DNA of 28,653 nucleotides from Larix sibirica. Its lineage: Eukaryota; Streptophyta; Pinopsida; Pinales; Pinaceae. The stretch is from the NCBI GenBank assembly GCA_004151065.3, contig NWUY0300007939.1, positions 1-28,653 on the forward strand, in the 5' to 3' direction. A program made the position numbers and the translations under genes. The notes under the pieces are model-generated. The model saw nothing but the letters and a program-made list of their open reading frames with translations, searched no databases and was not told the origin of the DNA. Below are positions 20,601 to 28,529 of the stretch, in pieces; position 1 is the stretch's first letter, and the number at the start of each line of letters is the position of its first letter.

Positions 20601-22010
20601 TTATAACTAGTTATCTATTGCAGGTTGCCGAGGAATACAAACTTGTTCCAGATACACTGTATTTGACGGTTTCTTATATTGACCGATACCTTTCCAAGAA
20701 TGTAGTAAATAGACAACGCTTGCAATTACTGGGTGTTACCTGCATGCTGATTGCAGCGTAAGTAATATGTCATTTGTCACAGTTTCCCTGTTTTCTTAAA
20801 TATTCCCAATGTTTCCTGTACTGGAGAGGACTGATAATTGGAGATGCTTTTTGCACATTACTTTGGGTTCAGTAAATACGAGGAGATATGTGCTCCCCAG
20901 GTTGAGGAATTCTGCTACATAACTGACAATACCTATTTTCGCGATGAGGTTTGTCATGTTACGTGTTAAACAGCTGTATGTTTTGCTTCCTCTCAATTTT
21001 TATACAGTTTTAATTTATGTTCTTCCCTGCAATATGCAGGTATTGCAAATGGAATCAAAAGTTTTACAGCATCTTCATTTCGAGCTTTCCTCTCCAACTA
21101 TAAAAAGCTTTCTCAGGTGAGATTTTTTGCTGTTAACGTTATAATTGTTAAGATGTAATCTCCTTTTCTACCATTGGAAGGTTCATACAATTGAATTTTG
21201 ATTAACTGGGCTGTCAACTATTGTTTAAAGAAATGTCTAAGAAAGGTTCTATCTCAGAACGTACTGATTTTTGTTTGTATCAACCCCTTCGAATACTAAA
21301 GGCGCTTTATTCGAGCAGCTCAAGTTTGTAATCAGGTATGTTGTATATATTATCAGGAAGAGGTATGATTGCCTGTAAATAAACTAACATAATTCAAATC
21401 ATAACATGCTTATCGGGTCTCACAGGTTCAATACTTGCAGCTGGAGTTCCTGGCAAATTATCTTGCAGAGTTGACCCTTCCAGAGTACAGTTTGATTGGG
21501 TATCCGCCATCTTTAGTAGCTGCATCTGCTGTTTTTCTAGCAAACTTTACTCTGGACGCAACTAAAAAACCATGGGTATGTTTCTAGTAAGCTTTTATTT
21601 TTTTAAAGAACTCCTTTGCCACTAATCTCATCACTCTAGAGTCTAAACTGACATAATTATGCATGTTCAGACTCCTACTCTCAAACACTATGCCAGGTAT
21701 AACCCATCAGAGCTCCAAACGTGTGTAAAAGAACTGCATGATCTTCAATGTAACAGGCAAGGGTGTGGCCTACCTGCAATTCGTGAGAAATATGGCCAGC
21801 ATAAGGTGATCACTTTTCATAGTTTCTAAAGATTGCAATTTTTATTCTGTGAGTTGAGATTGGTACTTGACATTCAACATTGAAGTTGCAAGAGCTACCC
21901 TAATCCAAGTTTATCTCCATCTAACACAGTGTCCTTTGTTGCAGTTTAAGTGTGTATCAACAATGGTACCTCCAGCAACCATACCATTAGAATTTTTCTC
22001 TGATTTTTAA
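14647..22010 (+). CDS. CYCA1: A1-type cyclin, 11 coding exons, 506 residues
   Basis: Coding exons: 14647-14898, 18135-18498, 18781-18920, 20448-20540, 20624-20757, 20873-20948, 21040-21116, 21302-21335, 21426-21575, 21671-21805, 21945-22010. All introns are GT-AG, all phases agree and the sum is 1521 nt. A-type cyclins activate CDKA kinases from S phase to mitosis, and A1 members also act in meiosis. Visible motifs: destruction box RNALASLSN (54-62), a Ser/Asp-rich [12 protein letters not shown] block (156-167) followed by SPEVEYMDN, the CDK-substrate patch MRGIL (273-277), the A-type signature LVEVAEEY (281-288), KYEEI (329-333) and a C-terminal IPLEFF. The [11 protein letters not shown] block, [18 protein letters not shown] and the IREKYGQHK...PP.TIP.EFF ending point to A1 rather than A2 or A3. 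The start has A at -3 and G at +4, and an in-frame stop lies at 14608. The model is inferred without transcript data. Confidence 0.95.
14899..16288 (+). other. CYCA1 intron 1, 5' part
   Basis: Intron 1 (14899-18134, 3,236 bp) starts gtatttttt. This part contains a 42-bp tandem repeat (15739-15822) and a possible solo LTR (15231-15607, starting tgttg and ending caaca, without a matching TSD). Its short open frames are not supported as genes. Confidence 0.7.
15739..15822 (+). repeat. Tandem repeat, 2 x 42 bp, in CYCA1 intron 1
   Basis: Units at 15739-15780 and 15781-15822 share gcatg.aatatttgaatgtg and ttcggagttgacc, with only a few differences. Confidence 0.85.
16289..16304 (+). repeat. Target-site duplication, left copy, intron-1 element
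   Basis: ccatgtgtgcattgtt is identical to 17645-17660 (16 of 16). Flanking bases differ on both sides, so the repeat is exactly 16 bp. Confidence 0.9.
16305..17644 (-). mobile_element. Antisense retroposed element in CYCA1 intron 1 (1.34 kb)
   Basis: A perfect 16-bp TSD brackets this segment, which is the length class made by LINE-type target-primed reverse transcription rather than LTR elements. Read on the minus strand it has a short leader, a 201-codon open frame (17619-17014), a second broken coding-like stretch with a KEEL-type helical segment (about 16950-16850), a roughly 350-bp 3' UTR-like region and an A-rich end (acaaaataa). No reverse transcriptase is present, so it is a non-autonomous element or a retrocopy of a cellular transcript. 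It lies wholly in the intron and opposes the cyclin transcript. Confidence 0.85.
17014..17619 (-). CDS. Uncharacterised 201-aa open frame inside retroposed element
   Basis: Uninterrupted frame on the minus strand starting [16 protein letters not shown]. It is basic at the N-terminus with a Cys pair (CNSC), then [19 protein letters not shown], then an amphipathic segment ([17 protein letters not shown]) and a Lys/Glu-rich end. I do not recognise the family. Just past its stop another frame continues with [18 protein letters not shown], suggesting the original protein was longer and has suffered a frameshift. Position within a TSD-bounded segment shows that it arrived by retroposition. It may be a pseudogene; no evidence of expression can be seen. 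Confidence 0.4.
   Translation of the reverse strand: MRRKPHRQETQHKPRWQPPCHEALNTTQCNSCKLYSQHIMQQFGMNVKDIYEISLNVCMPGEEGGTASSTQMDHIWFMEDLLIMSLYKGRHHGTARIPLSWLRRQMSLIIDRLHDEPSHWNEFLLVMLNSISRVNAQGRGTFIAYTKITMGRGSNRTGKAPLADQKHTPSHVKDEIEATKHIIQSQFEDSQIMVDSEKLAK
17645..17660 (+). repeat. Target-site duplication, right copy, intron-1 element
   Basis: ccatgtgtgcattgtt, identical to 16289-16304. Confidence 0.9.
17661..18134 (+). other. CYCA1 intron 1, 3' part
   Basis: Host intron sequence ending in tatgtag before exon 2. No further feature seen. Confidence 0.75.
18921..20447 (+). other. CYCA1 intron 3 (1,527 bp)
   Basis: GT-AG intron between the linker and the cyclin box, starting gtaaatg and ending ctggcag. 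It has no transposon that I can recognise, only a short duplication of tgtttacaaacaac (20147-20160 and 20177-20190). Open frames inside it show no domains. Confidence 0.75.
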
Positions 22011-23686
22011 TTGCTAGGTTTCCTTCTTGAACTAAGATGAAGGAAGCAGGCTTGGCTATTTTAAAATCGACGCTGCAACACATGCGTTCCATAGAGTTCT
22101 TTGCAGGTGCCTGGCATACTTCTTACCATCCCCTTTGAGGCCAATAAGATGTAGATTTGATCGGATATTATGCTAAAAGCTACAATTTGTAGCTTACTGC
22201 ATGTTAATTTTCCTGTTAAGGAGTTCAACGTTGAATTGGTGCATGTCATTTACAGGGATCAATCAATTTGGTTTTTAAAGTGCTTACGGTAGCACAGTGG
22301 TGTTGTATGTTAAATTATATATTCGAACGCTTGTTTATAAAAATATGAGGGTTACAAACACGAGTAGTTCATTTGGAATCCAATTGAACATTAATTTTTT
22401 GGTGAAATTTAAAGCGTCTCAAACATGAGCAATTCATTCGGACTGAAAAAAGGTTTAGCAAATTTACCCAATGATCATCTTTTTATGTACTCATTTATAG
22501 ACCTACAGGCTATACGGTCACGTGCCGGGTAGAAAATTTGAGAAAAATACAGCAATAAATAATAAATATCAAAATGGCTGAGGTGAATAGTAATAACATC
22601 ATTGTTTTGGGTATGCATAGTTATGTACCGTAGTCATGAGGTGTCCTTTAATTGGTTTGTGTGGGATTTAGTGTCCATCCGCTTCGCTCACTCATTGGTT
22701 CAAATCTCATAGTAAGGATGGAGGACTTCTTAATAATTATATAGGAATATTAATTTAAAAGGTCCAAATGTCTCATTCATATAACCATTGCATTTTTTAT
22801 ATAAAAATCTTCATTTGAATAGTTATTTATCAATGTAATTCACATTAGTTAATGTTGATGTATGTGTAATTTTAAAGATATTATAAATATTAATAACATT
22901 TTAATTGGATTGAAGTTATTTTTGATAATGGTTGAAAATATGTTTTTATAATTATATTTTCATGATAATCTAAGTGTAAATTTGAAGTTGTTATAAATGG
23001 TAAGAGTACTTTAACTGACTTTATGATGAAAATTATAAAAAAATGTGTTATTGGGAAAAAAATATTTGTTAAGTGTCTAGGTTTGAATTTTCATTGGTGA
23101 TTGATATTTGTTTGTATTCATTTTGTTTTTATTAGCAAGTGTTATTTCAATTGTTTGTTTAAATTTTTTATGCAAGGTATACAAGTATTTCATTTTTGCG
23201 AGGACAACACTCCATCTCACAACCACATGGGTTGTATGCAATTGACCAATATAGAAGTACTTATATAAGGGTTTTATGAGTTATGAATATGCCAACTATT
23301 TTCACTTCCTTTGAATAGTTTTGTAAAGGTTACTTGTGATATTTCATGTGCAATTTTTTAATGTGTAAGCTAAATGATTGACAATATGCACCCACTTTCT
23401 ATTGATTTTTCCAGCCAAAATTTGACTCAAATTGTGGAATTGTAGTCTTATGTTGGAATTGCATAATTTGGGTGCCCCACAACTAATCAAGGACACTGAA
23501 TCCATTTGTGCAATCAAAATTGAAATTTGAACATTGAAAAAATTGCGATTTCATAAAAAATTGCATCATTGGATTTTGACAAAAAATGTTGGAAAGGAGA
23601 TTCAATCCCAATCTAATGATATCATTCCAAAATAATCTATTGACTAAAATTAGTAAAAGCAATGTAAACTAAATTTTGATTGAAAG
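22011..23686. other. CYCA1 3' flank and intergenic DNA
   Basis: The first several hundred bases should include the cyclin 3' UTR. aataaa at about 22554 is a possible poly(A) signal, but no decisive end is visible. A tRNA-like A-box (tagcacagtgg, 22290-22300) with a weak B-box (attcgaacgc, 22321-22330), and a separate B-box-like ggttcaaatctc at 22697-22708, hint at old SINE copies. No coding gene seen. Confidence 0.45.
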
Positions 23687-23701
23687 TTTTAATATGATAA
23701 A
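23687..23701 (+). repeat. Target-site duplication, left copy, 1.39-kb element
   Basis: ttttaatatgataaa is identical to 25094-25108 (15 of 15) and is followed by c and a run of nine T (23703-23711), the complement of a poly(A) tail. Confidence 0.9.
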
Positions 23702-24247
23702 CTTTTTTTTAAACAATAACTGAAAAAACTTTGATATTATAAAAAGGTTGTGCACAACCATTCAGTACAAAGCATAAGCAAAAATCTGAGTTCTGAAGCA
23801 GTCTGATAAGAAGTTACCAAAAATTGCACTAGCTTGGATCTACAAAAGTTTCTTATCTACTTCCTAGATTTCACCATAACAGAGGAGGGATATACCCTTA
23901 CAAAATGGAAGTTAAGCAAAATACAAAAAAACATTCAAAGAAATAGATAAGACCAACCTTGCTATTCTTGCTTACCTTGAAGATCAAACGTTGGTTGCAG
24001 AATTGAAGTTTCATCCATTGGACACACATCTTCAGTTGGAGATTCTTGGTAATGGTTGCATTGAGTCATCTTTGCCATCTTCAAGATTTCCTCTTTAATA
24101 ACATCCATAGTGCCCATCAGTTATCTCAGTTTTTTCTCCAAATCATCAATGCGAGAATCTTGACAGGTGAGCTACTACGAAATATATCTCATATCCTCAA
24201 CAGTCTCACGGTTGGCCTTAATCCATGCACAGACTGTTTCATAAACT

Positions 24248-24745
24248 TTACGTAGATGTTGCTTGAAATCCTCTATGTTGGCCTTCAAATAAGCCACTCC
24301 CTCTGCAAAACCTGCCATGAAGCCAAGAGATGGTTCCGTAATTAGACAAAATCACCAAAATGTCAGGACAAGAAAGAAAGGCTTCCAATTGCTCCCAAGA
24401 CCTCTGCAACAAACCTTCCTCCAAAACCCTGTCTTCTTTGCTTGCTAGAATAGACAAAGTGCTCGAAATCCTTTGCATCTTGGTTGGTCTTAACTTTATG
24501 TAGAAGCAAACTTCTCCCATAAGGCTCGCATTAATGGCGTCTTCAAAGCTCCTGCCGACGAAAGGACAAATGAGGGGCATGCCATGTGAATGCCCATGCG
24601 TCCCCCCACAAAGTAATATTGAAGGCCGCTCCATATTCAAATGACACCAGCGAAAAATCGCAACGTTGATGGGGCCAATGTAACTTAGGGACTTAGGGAA
24701 CAAACTTAATCTTTTGATCACCATTTCCATATTGCACCACTCCAA
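24248..24745 (-). pseudogene. Coding-like region downstream of RNase H in copy 1
   Basis: A 165-codon open frame on the minus strand starts inside the end of the RNase H segment in a different frame and runs through the middle of the element. No domain is recognised. The next coding-like stretch (coiled coil, about 24250 down to 24050) is in another frame, so the ancestral protein was probably longer and this copy is frameshifted. Which frame was originally translated here is unclear. Confidence 0.35.
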
Positions 24746-25088
24746 GAGCTAGCTTAACTCCTTGATTTGCTAGAGCATCAACACGTGAATTGTTCTCCCT
24801 TAGGACATGGAGAAAGGATACCTCGTAAGATGATTTAGAAGGACAATTTTGCGATATATCCTTTGGCATTGAGGGGCCCCTTTTTCATATCCAATCTCAT
24901 CTTTTGAATGACTTGTTTGGAATCTCCAAAAACCATCAGATTGGTGATGTTTAAATTCGAAGCGATTTCCATGCCATGAAGGAGGGCTAACCATCATGTC
25001 TCATTGTTTGATTTTTCCCCAATCCCCATGCAAAAGAGCTAACATTTTTTCCTCCGGGATCGAAAATGATCCCTCTTGCACTTGTCTC
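24693..25088 (-). pseudogene. RNase H-like domain lacking its first strand, copy 1
   Basis: The minus-strand frame reads ARGIIFDPGGKNVSSFAWG, then after a frameshift near 24995 LALLHGMEIASNLNI, LMVFGDSKQVIQKMRLDM (third catalytic Asp), then after another shift SFLHVLRENNSRVDALANQG (fourth Asp). The Glu of the second catalytic position appears as gag at the first frameshift. The expected first Asp (FDG) is absent because the element begins just downstream of where it should be. The N-terminal pattern resembles both L1-type and the extra RNase H of some plant Ty3 elements, but the 15-bp TSD excludes an LTR-element insertion. Confidence 0.75.
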
Positions 25089-25093
25089 CCGTA

Positions 25094-25108
25094 TTTTAAT
25101 ATGATAAA
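25094..25108 (+). repeat. Target-site duplication, right copy, 1.39-kb element
   Basis: ttttaatatgataaa, identical to 23687-23701. Confidence 0.9.
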
Positions 25109-25362
25109 TTAGCATTGGATTGAAATTATGTTTAGTTTAAAAAATATTCTTGGTTGTAAATGAATGAGATCAATGCAAAATACATTTTCCACTGGAAACT
25201 GATATATTTATTCATTACATTGAAATGTGTTTTATAGAATTCATCCATGCACATTTCTAAGCTTAAAGAACAAAAGAGTATTGTTTTTAGAGATTAAGGT
25301 TCTTATTGGTGAAAGATTTGATATTTGAGCTTATATTGGCTATAAAATACTTGGGAAATATT

Positions 25363-25793
25363 TTTGGAAATATACATTTTGGGTTTTCATGATCTAAACA
25401 CTGTACAAGCAATGGTAGTAAAATAAGTTGCAAAAAAAACTTAGTGCAATTGAGAGAATGGTATTTGTTGATGCTTAAAATGAACTAGTCAAGCACAACA
25501 ATTGAACACCCTTTTAGGGCTATGAAGGAGAAAAGTAGGGGTATGCTTAGTGCCCTAAATTAGTCAACTACAAGTTAGATTAATCAATCAAATTAGTTAG
25601 CAGTGCCTTTCCCTTCAAGAGTACTAATCCTCAAGTTGTGTATACAATTTTTTTGTGTGCCTTGTGTTAGTGATTGCTTCCCTTTAAAAGCACAATTAGA
25701 TTATGAATCTAAGTCTAAATAGCTATAAGAACTAGTTGAAATGAAGAAATGCAACTAGGAAATTAATCAAAGAGTTATGTCAATTGTTGATTA
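25363..25793 (+). repeat. Dispersed direct repeat, copy A (about 430 bp)
   Basis: Sequence from gaaatatacattttgg (25367) to gagttatgtcaat (about 25784) recurs at 26507-26942 with a constant offset of 1,140 at the left edge. Shared blocks include tgatgcttaaaatgaactag, cacaacaattgaacacc, accttgtgttagtgattg-like and caaagagttatgtcaat. The ends are not clean TG...CA and no primer-binding site follows, so LTR status is unproven. Confidence 0.8.
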
Positions 25794-26502
25794 AATTTAG
25801 GTTGCAACATTTAAAATTTGAATTAAACAATCCTAGAATGCCAAAATCAAATGGTGTATATAGAATTAAATGAAAACAATGTTAAATTCTAGAACTATAA
25901 ATTAATGCAATTAGCATGTTATGCATTAGTGGGTTATAATTATAGTCTTCATAATCAATAACAACATTATACATATATATATAACAATTAATCAAACAAA
26001 AGAAGATGAAGAATAATTGCAACTAAGCAAATTTACGCTTTTTTCTTTTGGAAAAAAAAAAAATTGCAACTAAGCAAACAAAATAGAATACAAAGAGGAT
26101 AATAAATATAGTTATTGCCCAAAAGATTTATTTATTGATAAAGGTTTTTTATACAACAAATAATCACCCAAGGAGTTCCTACAATCAGCATGGCTTCTAC
26201 TAAAGATGATGTTTATGAGACCATGTGATGTTCACATTAATTTAAATCCTAGTTGTATGAATATATATTTGAAGAGAAATATATTCATGAATCAAATAAA
26301 AAAAATTTAGCTGAACGGTATGAATATATATTTGAAGATAAATATATTAATGAATCAAATGAACAAAATCTACCTCTCTAGGGAATTGATTCCACTTTCA
26401 CCTTCTTGCTAGACTTTAAATCGTAGAATGCTTGCCATTTCTAGAACTATTAGATTAATGAAGGATTGAAAGAATGAATTTGTTGAATGAAAGAATGTAT
26501 AT
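25794..26502. other. Spacer between the two direct repeats
   Basis: About 700 bp of AT-rich DNA without a coding region. It holds a two-unit 63-bp tandem repeat (26255-26380) and an A run near 26050. If the flanking repeats are LTRs this would be the interior of a tiny non-autonomous element, but no primer-binding site or polypurine tract is convincing. Confidence 0.5.
26255..26380 (+). repeat. Tandem repeat, 2 x 63 bp
   Basis: Units start gtatgaatatatatttgaag at 26255 and 26318 and share aaatatatt and atgaatcaaat. Confidence 0.85.
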
Positions 26503-26950
26503 GTTTGAAATATACATTTTGGATTTTCAAGATCTAAAGACTACACAAGCAAGGGTAGTAGAATTTGTTGCAAAAAAAATATCAGAGCAATTAAGATGAT
26601 GGTATTTGTTGATGCTTAAAATGAACTAGTCAATCACAACAATTGAACACCTTTGTAGGGATATGAAGGGAAAAGTAAGAATGGAATCCCATGGTATGCC
26701 TAATTCCCTAAATTAGGCAACCACAAGTTAGATTAATTAATCATAATAGTTAGCAAAGTCTTTCCCTTTAAGGGTACTGATCCTCAATTTACGTGTATGC
26801 ATTTTTTTGTGTGTACCTTGTGTTAGTGATTGGCTTCCCTTTAAATGTGCAATTAGAATATGAATCAAGTCTAAATAGCTACATGAATTAGCTAAAATGA
26901 AGAAATGGAACTAGGAAATGAATCAAAGAGTTATGTCAATAATTACTTAA
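26503..26950 (+). repeat. Dispersed direct repeat, copy B (about 440 bp)
   Basis: Second copy of the 25363-25793 repeat, with small indels, including about 13 extra bases near 26680 (gaatggaatccca). Its right end lies right next to the insertion point of the 26963-28514 element. Confidence 0.8.
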
Positions 26951-26962
26951 GAGCATAGGTTG
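26948..26962 (+). repeat. Target-site duplication, left copy, 1.55-kb element
   Basis: taagagcataggttg is identical to 28515-28529 (15 of 15); the bases flanking each copy differ. Confidence 0.88.
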
Positions 26963-27202
26963 TATTTTGTTAACATAAACAAGAAATATATTTATATATA
27001 TAAACAGAGAGTACAAAGAACATACAGGCCTTAAAAAAAAAGGGCATGCCAAAATCCTAGCAATAGGTCATCCAGGTGAAAGGAGTTTCTTTAAGCATAG
27101 GCAGGCATTCATAGATTCTCGACAGTCCTATATTTATGCCTTTAACAATATATATTCTAACAAATTGGTTACATAGATACTTGCAAAAATACATAGAAAT
27201 TA

Positions 27203-27545
27203 CTACAAAAAAGGGGAAATAGGGAGTGACACATCATTCCTTAGTCGAGGTACATTCTTTTTCAGGTAGGAGAGATACTTCTTCTTCCATATAGACAGTT
27301 CCAGCTTGCTACTTCTGAAAACACCATTTTTTCCCGAGTCCTTCCACCCCCTTCTGAACTTCAAGCAGAATATCCTTGTGTTGAATGAAGCGGTCCTCAT
27401 TCCGCTCGTTGCCACACATGAAGGCCTCCTGGTGTTGAAATTTCATGCCTGTCAGGGCTCTTTGCATTATCTCAAGTTGTTCTAGCAGAGCTTTGCCCAT
27501 GTCGTTGATAGTCTTCTTAACCTCCTCCAATTCACGAATGTGCAC
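27203..27545 (-). pseudogene. Coiled-coil-like C-terminal coding remnant, copy 2
   Basis: Two overlapping minus-strand frames. The frame starting at 27545 reads MHIRELEEVKKTINDMGK and continues rich in Leu, Glu, Lys and Gln, with heptad-like spacing, to GVEGLGKKW. It corresponds in position to the DDLEKKLR...MDVIKEEIL segment of the element at 23702-25093. Function unknown; a coiled-coil assembly or RNA-binding role would be speculation. Confidence 0.45.
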
Positions 27546-27745
27546 ATGAGAGTGAGTCTCAATGTCCTACACGCGAGTGTCAAGGTAGATTAAATCATGT
27601 GTCGTCCATAGACCTTCCTCCAAAGCGCTTGAGCAACTTCATAGGTGCAGCGTACCATCTTCCTTGTATCTGTCAGGATGTTTTTGATATCCCCGACCTC
27701 GCTAAATATATTATCCATTTCTTTGTTCATGGTTGCAAGGATCCT

Positions 27746-28138
27746 CTACATTATATGCCTGCTACCTTCGCAAATTCTTAGCTCAAGACGAGTAAAACAA
27801 CACTCCAAAATGTGTGAAATGGTCCAGGAATTCTCCATATTAACGAGCTTGTCTAACAGGGAAGGGTGTGAAGTAAAGACCCAGTCTTTTCCTTGCCATG
27901 CAATAAAGATGTTGGCTCGAGTGAAACATTCCTTTGACATCTCAAATGGATCGGCCATTAAAGAGCCATTTAAGGATATCAACTCCCACCGACCAGATAT
28001 CGTCCATCTTGTGCTTTCCAACATGCTGACGATACATCCATTGTGAGAAGAAGACATGGTTCTTAAGGCGCCACCCTCTCTCCCAAGAGGCTGAGCTAAG
28101 GAGGGGTGGTCTCTTTCCCCAATTAGAAAGCTAACCAT
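27746..28138 (-). pseudogene. Middle coding-like region, copy 2
   Basis: The minus-strand frame from 28138 to 27746 is open for 130 codons, and an alternative frame at about 28076-27949 reads FFSQWMYRQHVGKHK followed by MDDIWSVGVDILKWLFNGR. Which frame was ancestral changes along the region, implying frameshifts. The MD.IW....L...L..GR pattern recurs in the intron-1 element at 17407-17346 with identical spacing. No known domain recognised. Confidence 0.4.
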
Positions 28139-28512
28139 TTAAAATAATTGGAGGAGTTATTTTCTATAATTTCCCCTTGACCAAGCCTGGATCCCTTATT
28201 GGCCATGGCGTTTGCTTCATAATTGTTCTGACGCTCGATGTGGTAAAATTGAATATTGTCTATTTCAAAGATGAAGGAAAGAATTATTTTATGTATCCTG
28301 CTCGTTCCTTGATATTTACATGATTTTCTATTGCGCATCTTCTGAATGACGATCTGATAAGACTTAAGTCCTAACTTGACCATTGTTTCGATGCCTAGCA
28401 GAAGGGTTGCCCATTCAACTTGATTGTTTGTTTGCTTCCCAAGACCCCAAGCAGAAGATTATATTTTATTTCCTTTGGGGTCAAAGATGACCCCCCCTGC
28501 ACCTACCTCCCC
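28123..28512 (-). pseudogene. RNase H-like domain lacking its first strand, copy 2
   Basis: The minus-strand frame reads EVGAGGVIFDPKGNKI, a stop near 28460, SSAWGLGKQTNNQVEWATLL (Glu at the second catalytic position) and GLKSYQIVIQKMR, where the VFGDS block with the third Asp appears deleted. It then reads IQFYHIERQNNYEANAMANK, where the fourth Asp is Asn. The first Asp is absent, as in the sister copy. The domain therefore lacks three of four catalytic carboxylates and cannot be an active nuclease. Confidence 0.75.
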
Positions 28513-28514
28513 AA

Positions 28515-28529
28515 TAAGAGCATAGGTTG
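28515..28529 (+). repeat. Target-site duplication, right copy, 1.55-kb element
   Basis: taagagcataggttg, identical to 26948-26962. Confidence 0.88.

Larger units (their letters stand above)
23702..25093 (-). mobile_element. Antisense compact retroelement, RNase H plus coiled-coil type, copy 1
   Basis: Perfect 15-bp TSD and a T9 run at the left edge show antisense retroposition by LINE-type machinery. On the minus strand the element opens directly in an RNase H-like domain (25088 to about 24693) and continues through about 1 kb of broken coding-like sequence. This includes IEDFKQHLRKVYETVCAWI and later DDLEKKLR and MDVIKEEILKMAKM, which read as coiled coil. No reverse transcriptase, endonuclease or integrase is present. 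Its 5' end coincides with that of the element at 26963-28514. Confidence 0.82.
26963..28514 (-). mobile_element. Antisense compact retroelement, RNase H plus coiled-coil type, copy 2
   Basis: Bracketed by a perfect 15-bp TSD. On the minus strand it opens in an RNase H-like domain (28512-28123), runs through coding-like remnants (28138-27203) that include a strongly helical segment (HIRELEEVKKTINDMGKALL), and ends in an AT-rich 3' UTR finishing acaaaata without a long poly(A). No reverse transcriptase is seen. From its first base it aligns without gaps to the 5' end of the element at 23702-25093. Confidence 0.8.

Noticed and set aside
14647-22010. Assignment of the cyclin to A2 type
   Set aside because: The Ser/Asp block, [29 protein letters not shown] and the PP.TIP.EFF ending fit A1-type cyclins better.
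26571-26590. Met-tRNA primer-binding site (atcagagcaa) in repeat copy B
   Set aside because: It lies inside the repeat rather than after it, and copy A does not share it.
27645-28046. 133-codon plus-strand frame
   Set aside because: Opposite the antisense compact element; the minus strand carries the RNase H context and TSD polarity, so this is a shadow.
24693-28512. Tat/Ogre-type Ty3 elements as the source of the two RNase H segments
   Set aside because: The RNase H pattern partly resembles their extra domain, but the 15-bp TSDs, the T9 run and the lack of integrase argue against LTR-element insertion.
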